From Tetrahymena elliotti 4EA (taxonomy: Eukaryota; Ciliophora; Oligohymenophorea; Hymenostomatida; Tetrahymenidae), in contig JH720365.1 in NCBI GenBank assembly GCA_000231825.2, forward strand, positions 248,001 to 312,000: 64,000 bases of DNA, given 5' to 3'. Shown here piece by piece: positions 48,133-60,544 of the stretch (the stretch's first letter is position 1; each line of letters starts with the position of its first letter). Below the pieces are notes generated by a model. It saw only the letters and a list, made by a program, of their open reading frames with translations, ran no database searches and had not been told where the DNA came from. Position numbers and translations under genes: made by a program.

Positions 48133-51100
48133 ATGATTACTAATATTTAATAAGAATAGTAGCAGCAGATCTGCCAAAAGTAGTCAAATCCTCTTGTTTT
48201 TACTGCTAGAGGACAGGTCAATATAATGATGGAAGAAATTAATGAACAAGAAAAATATTTTTAAAGTTAATAAATTAAACAACAAATCAAAGTAGCCTAA
48301 GCTATGAATAATGCTTAAGTATTAAGCTAATTGTTAGAAGCAAGTGAAGCTCACAACTAAAAATTGAGAGATTTAATAGAAATTATGAAAAGCAACCACA
48401 CTAATGAAATCAATAGAAATTATTAACTTTAAATGGCAACTGAAAATCTCAACAAAAATTTAAACGAAAGATAGAATTTCATTTAACATCTAGAAAAAAG
48501 TTTGAATGACCATAGATAAAGAGAATGTTCTTATATCGAAAGGATAGCTGAATTAGAGGAAAAAATTCATTTTTTGGAAAAGTAGAATCAAAAATAAAGC
48601 ACTCAAAACGTTTAAATAACAAATAACTAAGCAAATAACAACCAGATGACATATTTCTTACAAAATAGTAGCAGGTAACTTATTCCTGCCAGTGAATAGT
48701 TTTACAACACTAATAGTAATAACACAAACATGAGTAGTATGTTCTAAATGCAAAATGATAATTAAAATAATGTAAATTCCCTTTTTAACCATTCAGACTA
48801 TAATAAATTAACAAATGAAAACAGACTGCTTTCTAATGGTTTAAATTAGCACACCACTTAAAACAACAATAACAGTACTATAAGTATATAAAACAATTAA
48901 AATACTTCAAATATCCCTTTTAATTAGCAGACTTACCTCTAGAATAAATTTATCATTGAAAATTAAGATTCATAAAGTATTTTGAATACTGATCTGTAAA
49001 CACATTCTTCATCTTAGAATAAAAATTTACACCCATAGTAATAAAGCTACTAATGTAGTAGCTTAAATATTGTTACACTAGCTGCAGATCAGGAGCAAAC
49101 TTTCAACACATTATCATTTAAACCTAACTAAATTACAGGTAATGTGACAAGGACTTCTTCTTTTATTTCACCCTCCTCAAATTCATTAATTTAGCAATAG
49201 TTATTATAGCAACAACAGTAATCTAATCTTTCTAACAGCAATATTTTGTCAAATAGTAGATCAACAAGTTAAAACGTTTAAGCTAACAATCAACAAAACA
49301 ACTTTTTAAATACAAATCAAAATAATTAATGCAGTGATAATTCTAATTCAAGCTTGAATGCCTAAGTTTACAAGAAAAAAATAGAATCAATAATCTAAAG
49401 AGAAAATCCAGGTTTGCAATCAACATCCCAAAACAAGCAAAATCAAGTAACATCAGCAAAGGACAATACAAGATCTAACTCTTCTATCATTCCTAATTCT
49501 AATCTTACCCCTTAATATAATACAGTACTTCCACTAAATCTTAATACAAGTACTGTCAATTAGTAATAGGCCACTAATGGAACAAATTAATTAAACTCAA
49601 ACAGACAAAATCAAAAGCAACCTAAAAATTTACCTGATGGCAAAAATAAAGTTTTAAACTCATCAAACAAATAGAAAGAGAATTTCTCATTTTCTAAGAC
49701 TCCAAAAAAATCAAACACTTCTTAAAACAACACAACCCGTACAATTTAAATAGAAAATGGAGATTAAATAAATTCAATTCCATTTGAAAACAATTAAAAT
49801 ACACCTCTCAGGTCTTCAAAGACATAGAATAAAAGCAATAGTGAGTTTAACCAACAACTAAATTAAAATACAAACTAGCAACAACAAACCCAGCAAATAT
49901 AATTTTAGACAACATAAGGCCTCACAAGAAATTAGTCATAATTAAGCAACTTGCTTTCAACAGTAAATGTAAATAGCAATACTAATGGTAAAGAATACCA
50001 AAGAAGTTTAAGCTAAATAAATTTTTCTAACTATGAGAAACCTACTTAATCTTAATCAGGATATTAATATTAATTAAACAAAGAAAGCAATAACAATAAT
50101 AATAGTGTTTCTCCTATATTAGCAAGCTTATAAAATTATTAAATGCAAACACAAAAAGAATTAGCTCAATAATAAGCAAGTGGCTAATCTACAACTTCTT
50201 CTATAACTACAATTTAAAACCCTAATAATCAAAGGAATATTAATTTAAGCTCAAACCCCATTTCATCTGTAAATAACTTCTAATACAATTCTACAAAAAG
50301 CTAAAAAATATTTGCATCTAATTTCTAAGAAAACGCCACTCCTACATCATAAAACTAATCACAAACTCCCAAGATTTAGAATTAAAATTTCACAAAAATC
50401 AAAGGAACAAGATAATAACTTTCAAATAATTTATTTTCAGATAATTTTAATAAATCATAAACTCCCTAATAATAGAATTCAGCTTAACCTAAATCTTAAA
50501 ATTTAATTCACAGTAGTAGCCAAAAGAATAATTAGTAACAAATATCAAATTAAAATAGTTAAAATGAAGTATCTAACCAAGGATTATCTGCATAGCTCTC
50601 ACCAAATAACTAAGATATTAATTTCTAAAATAATTAAAATTAAACTCTAAACATTGTAAAACATTCTAAAGTTGGAGCTACACTTCACTCAAATTTTAAC
50701 ACAAATAGATCTGTCTCTACAGACAGAAATTTAATTGCTTAATCTCTTCAAGGAATTAATTAAAACTAAAATGATGCACTGGCTACTTCGAGTTATAAAT
50801 AAAATTAAAATAACTAATAATAATGTTTTAAATTGCTTGATGGAAGTACTCATTCAGGTTAAACTACTCCTCAAAACTCAAAAGGAAATACTCTAAATAG
50901 ACCAAAAGAAACATATTTCCAATCTATTGAACAAAGGTCCATAAGTAGTCATGGATAGGTTTAATCTAATATGCATAGAAGAAATTTAACTCCTAATTAA
51001 TTAAGTTCAAATGCTGTATAAACAAATAAACATAGTAGATTTACTAGCTACACCCAGTATGCATAGGCAAATATATAAAACAATAACTTTTTATAAGTCA

Positions 51101-53579
51101 ACTAATACTAACAGCCTATCTCAGCTTCAAGCACTCCCAAATCTTGTAAAAAAAATAATATAATAAACATCTAATAAAATTAAATAGAAGAAGGTCTAAA
51201 TTTAGAATCAAGCCCAACTATTTACAAGAAAGGTGATGACAAATTTTCAAATAATTTAAACTTGAAAAATGCTACTCACTCAAAGCCTTAATCGCATAAA
51301 TAACTTCAACAGCCTCAATCATATTAAGAAACAATTGAAACTATGTAATCCTAGTAACTCGTCTGTGCTTATTCTGAAGAAAATGCTTTATTTTCACATA
51401 GAAATTATAATTTTTCAAATATTATAAAAACAATATCAACAAACAGTAATAACAAGAACATCAAAGATGAATTGGAAAATAAAAGTAAATTCAGCCAGGG
51501 TGGAAGCAATTTAAAAAATCAAAATATTTAAGAAAATAAAAATGAAGGAAATAATGATGTATATATCAAAGATATGATAAATAACTAAAATAATTACAAA
51601 TATCTTGAGGGAGATAATGATACGAGAATGAGCCTTTAGGAGAGTATGAGTGTTATGAGTAGCTGTATGCTTGTAAATAATGAGCATTCCCTTGTTTATG
51701 ATAAAAATTTTAATGGATATGAAAACCATGAAGATGGTGCTTTAAATTAAATAATTGATTCCCATCAGCTATTAACTAAATATTCAAATATTAATCTAAA
51801 AATTAAAGATTTCTCAAGCAAAAAAAGTGTCCTTTTCTCAAAAGAAGCTTCACAAGCATCTTCCAACTACATTCCATCAAAACTTTATGAAGAATTCTTC
51901 ATTACAGGTCCTAATAATACTGATGTTTAAGAGTGCATTAAATAGTTAGCTTCAAAAAATACGAATAATAAAAATTTTGGTGAAAAGTAAGCCACAACAG
52001 AAGCTAGAGTTCTTTACCATTACAGAAATCCTAATAATATAAGCAGTAATCCCAACTAAAATTATTCATCTCAAAGCAAAATTATTAATGAATTTGTTTT
52101 CCCTTTTGGTTGTTAGATTAAATCACTTAAAATGACTAATTCATTTTCTTCAATAAATGAAATATTATTTGCAAATAATTCCATTGAATAAGGAAGTAGT
52201 AGTGTTTCATGTTTTGTGCTTGCTTTTAAGCCAGATAGTGACACTAGCTCTTAGTATAGTTTAAACTCACAGCCTTAAGTGACTTAATCATTCCCAGTCT
52301 ATTATTCCAGAGTCCTTCAACTCTTAGAGAAGATAAATCCTAGTAAAACACTCTACTGTATATGTTTTAAGGTAAAAGATTTTGTAGAGTCCACTAAATT
52401 AGATAATACCTCAATCGCTAGCAATAGTAATAATAATCTTCAAAAATCCTACTCAACAAGTAATATAGGTAAGTCAAAAATGAAATTCTGGCAAACAGAA
52501 AAAGTCTTCTGCTTTGTAACTTATTTCCCTTTTGTAAAATTCTTCTTGTAAATCATCACTACTGTATTAAATGTGATTAAGATCAAACGTATCAAAACCT
52601 ACAATGAGCGTCTTGATACTATTCCAAATACTCTGTCTAGCATAGATTCTGATTTCTTAACAAACAGTTTCATATAAATATCAGAAAAACTGTTATAAGA
52701 ATTAGCTAATAAGGTAAAAAACTTTTAATTTAACTTAAATAAAATATTAAATATAATTTAAAAAAATAGGATTTGCCAGATTTTAATACCTCACTAAATT
52801 TTAATATTTAAAATGAAAGAATAGTATCAAAAATCCCCAGTGCTTTTAATGCTAGTAGATTAGAATGTGAATGGGGAATATTCAAAGCTTTGTAACAGTT
52901 CGATATAAATAATTTTTTGTTTTTATTTTTATCTCTTCTGCTTGAGCACTCTTTAGTATTTGTAACAAAAAATATAACTTTGCTTACATCTACTTTGTTA
53001 CTCTTTTCTAACTCCTTGCTGAAACCTTTAAAATGGATTAATCCTATGATTTTCAATCTCCCACAAAAGCTTTTACCTATTTTGGATAGCCCTGTACCAA
53101 TTTTAGTTGGAATTAACAAAGATATTTCTTACATTCAAAAGGAAAAGATAGATTAAGAATTTAGTAACTGTCTTTTTATTCAACTTGGAAGTAGTTTCAA
53201 GGTGCTTAATTCTCAAATAGTTTAGGATATTACTCTAGAAATGTTTAATGAAATTAAAGAAAAGATTGAACCTAGTTTCAAAAAGATTCAAAGCCATAGT
53301 TAAAAAGGTGGCCCTTTATAAGAGCACGAAGAATTAGAAATAAAGGAAGATTGTTTCTCTTTACTTGAAACACTAAATCAATTCATAGGTGATTTGCTAA
53401 GCAAGATACCCTCAAATCCTATATATTCTAATAATTAAAATGGTCTTTTAGATTATGAACAAATAACAAACTAAACAATTTAAAATGTAGGAAAGCACAA
53501 AACATTTATAAAAACCCTTTTTAAAACCTAAATGATAACATATTATATAGAAGAAAAATTTAAAAAAACTACTCTCTGA
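48133..53579 (+). CDS. Very large DENN-domain protein with Q/N-rich linker (putative Rab GEF)
   Basis: DENN domains usually catalyse GDP/GTP exchange on Rab GTPases. Two exons (48133-52713 and 52770-53579) give 1,796 aa. Residues ~25-160 form a coiled coil (LRDLIEIMKSNHTNEINRNY, RIAELEEKIHFLEKQ). Residues ~165-1,130 are a low-complexity N/Q/S/T desert. From about residue 1,200 the DENN module begins: YEEFFITGP, LYHYRNPNN, EFVFPFGCQIKSLKMTN (uDENN), FVLAFKP and LYCICFKVKDFV. Then FCFVTYFPFVKFFLQIITT leads into the central DENN block with LFLFLSLLLEHSLVFVTKNI, LLKPLKWINPMIFNLPQKLL and ILDSPVPILVGINKDISYI. A weaker C-terminal part (HKTFIKTLFKTQMITYYIEE) may be dDENN. The ~4.6-kb first exon has no TGA, while TAA/TAG number in the hundreds. 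The Rab partner is not predictable from sequence. Confidence 0.9.
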
Positions 53580-54477
53580 AAAATAAATTAAACTAAATTA
53601 AATTTTTAAAAATATATCTAATTTTTATGAGTAAAATTATTTTTTATAATCACTTTTGTGTAAATAACTAAATAAAATTCACACTATTAATTAAAAAGTA
53701 TATTCTGTAAATTAAATGTTAGATAAAAACTATTTAATTATTCAATAGGAAATGTTTTCTGAAAATCTATTTAGTAAATAAAAGACTCCCAAACATCTTA
53801 AAAAGCTTCTACAAAAATTGTTTGTGTCTGTAAAAAATAGAAACTTCAAAAAATATTTTCATTAAATTTTGAATAACTTAAAAAAATAAATATTTAAAAA
53901 TTAAAAAAAGGGAATCAATATTTGCTGGAAAAGAAGTTTGGCATTTAGTTTTTAAATCAAAAAAATGATTAAAAATAAAACAAATATTTAAAAATTATTG
54001 TATTCAGGTGATGTTTTTATTCGAAAAATTAAAAAAATTTTTGGATTAATTTTACAATATTTCTTTTATTAGAGTAATTTATTTTTATATTCTTCACTTT
54101 CTAGTAGAAAAAATGCTAAAATAAGAATTAATTAGAATATTTTATTTGATGAATATATTCTAAGTATATTTTAATGAAAATAAATTTAAAGACAAAAGAT
54201 TAAATTCTTATATTACTTATGTTAATATAACTGATTTAGTCTTTAGGTTTTTGTGATAATTATTAATGAGTAAAATAGCTAAAGTGTAATTTGGTATATA
54301 GAAGTAAATTTGCTTTATTTTCATATCAATTTTGAATACAGATAATTTACAATGAATACACAAATAGCAGTTTAAAACATTAAAAATTATAAATAAATAT
54401 TTTATAGAGGGAAATTAGTTTACTAGTTATTATTAAATTAAATACAGAGAATCTACATTTCATTATTTTCTTATATT
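53580..54477. other. Intergenic spacer (convergent)
   Basis: AT-rich 3'-to-3' spacer; no gene or RNA recognised. Confidence 0.5.
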
Positions 54478-54878
54478 TCAAGCTCCGATATCTTCAAATT
54501 TTACTTTAAATTACATCTATATTTTCAGTTTTGAAAAAAATTAAAAAACCAAATAATGTAAATAAAATTTACTTCTTTGCCTTAATTCGTTTAATCTGCT
54601 ATGAACTTTTATATACATTCTTACTCTTCTAGAAGTTTAGATGGGTCTAAATTTTCATTTTTATCTGGTATTTAAGAGTTTGCACCTGGAATAAAAAACT
54701 AATAATTGAATTTTTTTCCAAAGAAATCTAAATTTAATATTTTAGAAAATGAGAATTTTAGATCATCAAGTGCTACTTTTAAAAACACATCCATAACTAT
54801 AAATTTTTCTAGATCATCAAAGATAAATTTCGCACGTCTAAACCTCTATTCGCTTGAAGTTGTGTTTCTACTTGTCAT
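54478..54878 (-). CDS. Small hypothetical protein
   Basis: Two exons (54573-54878 and 54478-54516, intron 54517-54572) give 114 aa. It starts MTSRNTTSSEQRFRRAKFIF, continues with a mixed helical segment (DDLEKFIVMDVFLKVALDDL), and ends MQFKVKFEDIGA-TGA. The intron is canonical and keeps the frame; without it the frame would end in a hydrophobic, intron-like tail. The frame is open upstream of the ATG without TGA (SGFKNFICLFEIG), so either the true start lies farther up or this is the surviving part of a longer gene. No domain recognised. The plus-strand 77-codon frame over the same DNA is antisense shadow. Confidence 0.42.
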
Positions 54879-55236
54879 ACCTATCTCAAAAAGGCATATA
54901 AAATTTTTAAATCCACTAAATAAATACTCTGATAATTAACTAACAAAATTATTTTTAATTTATGCTAATAATGTTTTTCTTTTAAAGTTATTGTTTTTTA
55001 ACAAATTATTATTCAAACAATATTGAATTTTATATCTAATCTCTTTTCTAAAGATTTTAGATTAAATATTAATAATAAAAATCTTTTTTTCAGAATAAAT
55101 ATACCTAATACCTTTTTTATCATCTCTTTCTCTTAGCAAACAAACAAACAAATTTTTAAAAATTAGATTTTTTTCATAAAAGTTCTTTCAAATATTTTTT
55201 AAGTAAATATTTTATTGATTGATATAAAAAATAAAG
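54879..55236. other. Intergenic spacer
   Basis: AT-rich, about 360 bp between two minus-strand genes; nothing recognised. Confidence 0.5.
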
Positions 55237-56512
55237 TCAATCAACAACAAGAAATTTATATAAATTGTTAATGTATTCACCAGTACATGAATTCTTTTAA
55301 TATAATTCAAATTCGTAAGCTAATAAATCTTTAACAAATGAAGGGTTAGGTTTCACAACTGATCTTCTTTCTTTCACAAAATCAAAACTTTCTTTAAGTG
55401 TCATTCCTTTGTACATAAGATAAGCTATTACCACAGAAGCGCTCCTGCTAATACCTTAAATACAATGGACTAAAATATTTTTTCCTTCAGAGCGCGCCTT
55501 CTCTTTAAATTTAATATCAAATTTTAAATTAAAAAACAAATGAAAAAAAAAAAATTTGATATACCTATAAAATCTATGCACTCCTGAAAGTGACCCTTGA
55601 TTTTTTGAGTTATAATATCCTATAATTTAAAGTATAAACTATTATTTTAATTTCAAAAATTAAACATTACATCGATATCTAATTTTAAGTATGTAAATTC
55701 ATCTGGGTAGACATTAGATAGCTCTGAAGCAACATTCAAAATGTAGCTAATGTTTGTTCTTACTTTTAATTCTTTATAATTGTTACTATTATAACTTGAT
55801 CCTAAAAAAAGGAAATCTAAAATCTAATATTTAAACAAAAAGTTAAAATGATCCTTAAATATTATTAACTCATCAAATAAATAATTATAGGCTTTATATG
55901 AAAAATAATTTAAAAATTATCCTTTTTTATTCATTAAAAATATCTTTAAAATTCACTTAAATTAAAAAACTTTATAAAGTAAATTCTATTTTTAATTATT
56001 CATCTATTATTCTGAAAGATATTACTTATGATGAATGCTAAATTTTGTGAGATTTCATTTCTTATTAAGTAAACCAGTGTTCGCATCTTTCACATTAAAT
56101 TTTACCCTCTCTGTCATCTTTTAACCCTTCTCCAGCTATTTTTTAAATTTCTATAATAAATATCCTTTAAATACTAATGTTTATAATAGATTACTTCCTT
56201 CACCATCAGTTTTTGCTCTTTCATCAATATCTTCTATCTTTTGAATCTTTGTTGCAAGTTCATCTGCCTATTTACCTATTTAAATTTATTGAAATTATCC
56301 TATTTTAATTTCTCTTTATTTTGTGATTTACCTTCAAATATTTGCATATTTTTCAACCTATTTTATATGTATTCATCTACTGTTTTTAATTTAATATTAT
56401 CTAAATTAATTTAAGGAGGTGGTGGGGGAGGAGGAGGAGGGGCACTGAACTATTGATTTTCCTATTCTACATTATTCTCAGTAGTATTAGTAGCAGAATT
56501 ACTTTATTCCAT
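55237..56512 (-). CDS. Dual-specificity phosphatase with N-terminal zinc finger (IBR5-like architecture)
   Basis: Dephosphorylates Ser/Thr and Tyr, in related proteins often on MAP kinases. Six exons (56332-56512, 56195-56275, 56026-56150, 55671-55823, 55565-55619, 55237-55502) give 286 aa. The N-terminus holds a run of eight prolines, then a charged helix (ADELATKIQKIEDIDERAK). A Cys2His2-type finger follows, CERCEHWFTQQEMKSHKIQH, near residue 110. The phosphatase domain follows directly: ILDFLFLGSSYNSNNYKELK, ISYILNVASEL, FTYLKLDIDD, and catalytic VHCIQGISRSASVVIAYLM, which fits HCx5R with Cys near residue 212. RRSVVKPNPSFVKDLLAYE ends the domain. The zinc finger just before the phosphatase resembles plant IBR5 in order, though not in detail. 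The tail ends FLVVD-TGA. Confidence 0.9.
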
Positions 56513-57320
56513 TTTCAACTAACCTAATAAATATAAAAACTTTAGTATGCTATGAGCTTTATTTAACTTAATCAAAAAAAATTTGATGAAAAATTATCAA
56601 AGAGTGTTTAATACCTTAATATATAAAAGAAAATATATGTGAAAATCAATTAAATTTACCTTATTTGCCATTAATTTTTCTTAAAATAATATTTGTAATT
56701 TAATTAACAGATCAAATACAAAAAAATAAAAATATCATTTAATGATTTAATGAATTACGAGTATATTAGCGACTAATTTTCTATATGTTTTTTTATCAAA
56801 AAAATAATTTTTGAAGTAAATATTTTGCATGAAAACAAAAATAAAAAAATTACTAAAATTTTTAAATTAATGTAAAAATTTCATTAAATATGATAAGAAA
56901 ATCTAAAAGTAGATCGAGAAATATAATCAAAACATTAAATATGTCTTTATGTAATATTTAAGAAAATAAAAATCTTCATTTTTATTATAAATTAAAGTAA
57001 AATATATTACAAAAAGAAAATGAATTTTATTTTAATTCACAGTAGTAGATATGAATTTTTGCTTGTTTGCTAGTTAGTTAGTGAATCAGATTGTATTTAT
57101 GATAACTAATATGTTTGATATTGCTTTTACTTAAATTTTAATTAGGGGTAAAAGAAAGAGAAAGAAATTCTTCAAAGATAAAGGCAGTCAATTTAACAAA
57201 TATTTTTTATACTCTAAACCAATATTTGATTGAATAAAAGTTCAATTAGAAGGGAAATAAAGAGAAGAACAAAGAAACTAAAATCAAATCTTTTTAATTA
57301 AATATCTTAACTCACTAAGG
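56513..57320. promoter_or_regulatory. Divergent promoter region
   Basis: 808 bp between the phosphatase start (minus) and the mitochondrial gene start (plus). Very AT-rich; the right half has a G-containing stretch (GGGGTAAAAGAAAGAGAAAG). No defined motif recognised. Confidence 0.35.
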
Positions 57321-58022
57321 ATGATGCTAATTAGAAAATCACTAGCTATTAGCTAAACTTAAAATATTTTAAAAGGCTTGTTTAGTGTTAAGAATTCTAA
57401 AGCTGCTTAGCATTCTATTAGAAGCAGAAATTTTTTCGAAGTTGATCCTATATTCCCTGGTACCAAAATTTTCTATAAAAATTAGCAAATTTAAATCTCT
57501 ATGAATAATATAAATGAGAATGTTCTGAAATGAAGCGCATGATAATATTTTAAGGCGTTAAATAAACAAATATTGATAAATTAAATAATTAATATAAAAA
57601 TACAATTCAAATTTTAATGAATTTATTGTAATTTAAAAAGATGGTAAGGATGATGAATCTAAATTATACAGAGATTTTGAGAGAACCAAATTTGGATCTA
57701 ATCAAAGAGATGAAAGAATGTAGAAATTATATAACTTTTATTTGAAATTAAATAATATTAGCCTCATAAAAGATGAGTATAATTAGGTTATTAGGAGAAT
57801 AAATAAATATTAGTTAGAATTTCAAATGTTGTTGGTTGAAAATCATTAAAACACATTTTGTATAAAAGCCTCCTTTATTTTATTTTTAGTAGATTTAAAT
57901 GTAATGATTAGTATTTTTGTTCTCCTTTGATGCTTAAGGTAGACTTAAGTGGATATATGCATACCAATTATAGGATTCTTAATAATTATAGAAAGCAATA
58001 TTAGGATAAATAAAATGAATGA
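57321..58022 (+). CDS. Hypothetical mitochondrial protein with presequence
   Basis: Three exons (57321-57459, 57641-57827, 57890-58022) give 152 aa ending TGA. The first ~37 residues (MMLIRKSLAISQTQNILKGL...) contain Arg/Lys, Ser and hydrophobics but no acidic residues, as in a mitochondrial matrix presequence, with SRNF as a possible cleavage area. The mature part is charged: FERTKFGSNQRDERMQKLYN, EYNQVIRRINKYQLEFQ, then RFKCNDQYFCSPLMLKVDLS and a Y/N/Q-rich end. No family recognised. Its stop is only 58 bp before the start of the mitochondrial ribosomal protein uS9m gene on the same strand. This suggests a related role, for example a lineage-specific mitoribosome or respiratory-complex subunit, or that the two models belong to one transcript. 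The exon 2-3 junction uses a GTTG donor and is the weakest point. Confidence 0.62.
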
Positions 58023-58080
58023 TAGTTTAATTAATTTAAATTTTTGATAAAATAGCATTTTTGAAAGACAAACAAGCCAC

Positions 58081-60544
58081 ATGATGAAGAGAATCAACCA
58101 ATCTTTAGAAAGAGAAGAAAAAATTAAGAAATTAAAAGGCAGATAATTTAAGAGATTAAAAGAAGAAGTTTAAGCTATTGCTGAAAATGTATTTTTGGAT
58201 GAGGAAACTAAGTTACCTTATGGTATTGGTTTAGATGATTATATTGAACTTATCAAAGAAGAGTCTATTACTACTAAGACTGGTTAGTTCTACAGCACCT
58301 TAGAAGTTATTTGTAGAAAAATCGGTGCTTACAATGATGTTGAACTTGTTAAATTATATCAGTTTATTCTTGCTGAAAAAGTTGCTGACTCATTCAAGAA
58401 TGAAGCTCGTTAATTCTTGCTCAAACGTCTCATCCAAGAAATCCAAAAACTTGGATGGAATTCAGATAAAGCTAAATCTAAGCTCTCTAGTTATTTAGAT
58501 TCTTCAAAGGCAAGCAGTGAATTTGTTGAAAATGCCTTGAAGGAAGGTAACTCTGAGGGATTTTCTTAAACTATCTAAACTCTCTTCAAGGAAGAATTGA
58601 TTTCTGAAGAAGCCAAGAACCTTGCCATTTCTAACATTTAGGATAAAATTCGTTTCAACACAAGTAATCAATTAATTTTAAATTATATGTTAATATTCTT
58701 AATTTGCAATTATATATTAATACTAATATCTATTTTACTTAAAGATTTAAAGAAGGTCAAACAACCACCCAAAAGAATTGATTAAGACGATCCCTTCTTT
58801 TCTGAAGAAAGTGATGCTGAATCAAACTTTTCTGAACCCTTATTCAATTATGAAGATAAAAAAGCCACAGTTAAAGATTTTGTTGATCCTTTCTAAACTT
58901 ATGGCAGAAAATAATTGGAAACCTAATTAATTTGGGCTAAAGTTAAATAGAACTATTATGATAATAAGAGAAAGTTCTACAAAGAAAAAATGTATACTGA
59001 AGAAGATAAGAGTAAGGAAGTTGTTAAAAAAGACATGACTCTTAATGTTATTGACTTTTTAATTGACTCCAAGGGTAAAAATTTATTTGTTTTAAAAAGT
59101 AAACATTAACCCGTTAAAATTTATCATAATAGATGAATAGGAAATTAAAAGAATCCTTGACAAGTTAAACCTTGTTGATGAAGTTATCCCTAGACCTGAA
59201 TTCAAAGAAATTTTGTAAAATATTGATTATCTTGTTGATAAAGCCTCCACCTCCATCAAGGTTTAGATTGCTAAAGAAAAGAACCAAAATAAAAACTTAT
59301 ATTTCAGAGGAAAGTAAAAATCATTTCAATATTTTCTTTTTGAATTGTTTAAGGATCAAGTAAATTTTAAGTTAAACATATTTCTATTAAAAATAGCTTC
59401 CTACAAGAAAATTTAAAGCCTGAAGATTTGATGTGGAAACACTTCCATAATAACTTTGTTTCTATTTTCCCTGAAAGCATGCCCGAATAAGAATAAATTA
59501 GTTAATCAATCCAAAATGAAAATGATATCAGATTCCATCCTAAGGAATTAGATATGTAAGTTTTAATTTAAAATTAATTATTTTAACAACATTTTAATTG
59601 TTTTCTTAAAGTTAATTACATTTTAAAGCAATGCTTTAATGAAAATTATTTAAAGAGAATAAATTGAATTTCTGTTATTTATTATTATTTTAATAAAATG
59701 TTAAGTGTTGATTATGGCAGCAGCAATTCCAAGGAATAAGAAAATAGAAAGCGCGGTGAAAGAGATCTTTCTAAGGATAATTAAATTGAAATTGAACTCT
59801 ACAGAAGAATAAAGACTGATCCATTCTTCAGACACTACATTTAAAATGAAATTAAGTACTTCACTGAAAGAATTGAAGATGGTGTTCTTGATATTGCTTA
59901 GGTTATTGTCCCTGGTGATGTAAATAATTCTAGTTTATTTTAATATAACTATTATATTTTATTTTGAATGATAATATAGAGAAAGAATGACTCTCCTTTT
60001 TACTATGATCCCACTTTAGAAGATATCCCCCTTGATTTAATTGATGATGAATAATTAAGAATGAAATACTAAAAACTTAAAAAAGAAAAGGAAGAGGGTA
60101 TTAAGGTCTTTGCTTCTGGTAAAAGAAAAACCTCCAGTTGCCTTGTCGTTATTAAGGAAGGTACAGGAAAAGTATTTGTAAATGGTGAAATCTTTTATCG
60201 TTACTTTACCCATTCATTCAACAGAAATATTGCTTTAAAACCGATGTTATTATCCACCTAATATTGTGAGTATGACATCCATTTCTACGTTAGAGGTGGT
60301 GGTGTCATGGGTCAATCTCATGCTTGCCAAATTGCTCTTGCTAGAGGTCTTACTTAAATACATCCTAACCTTAGACCTGTCTTCATGAAATGTATTGAAT
60401 TTGTTAACATAAAATAAAATATCTTAATATATTTTTTATTTAAACTAAAAAGTCGATTTACTTCGTACCGATTACAGATAAAAGGAAAGAAAGAAAACTG
60501 GTAGATATAAAGCCAGAAAGGCTCACACTTATGTTAGACGTTGA
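58081..60544 (+). CDS. MRPS9: Mitochondrial small-subunit ribosomal protein uS9m with long N-terminal extension
   Basis: Component of the small mitoribosomal subunit. Bacterial uS9 is about 130 aa and its C-terminal tail reaches the P-site tRNA. Seven exons (58081-58663, 58745-59074, 59133-59313, 59361-59555, 59706-59919, 59980-60391, 60453-60544) give 668 aa. The uS9 domain is the last ~130 residues: ASGKRKTSSCLVVIKEGTGK, VFVNGEIFYRY, YVRGGGVMGQSHACQIALAR, GLTQIHPNLRPVFMKFDLLR and the basic tail KKTGRYKARKAHTYVRR. The first ~535 residues are a charged, helical, lineage-type extension (KLPYGIGLDDYIELIKEE, DDPFFSEESDAESNFSEP). No typical presequence follows the ATG at 58081 (MMKRINQSLEREEK). 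An in-frame TGA lies just upstream, so the targeting signal is either internal or supplied by an upstream exon I could not join in phase. Confidence 0.92.

Noticed and set aside
52808..53119. 103-codon minus-strand open frame
   Set aside because: Antisense to the conserved central DENN block; no independent support.
54706..54939. 77-codon plus-strand open frame
   Set aside because: The opposite strand has a better model with a canonical intron and a natural TGA end.
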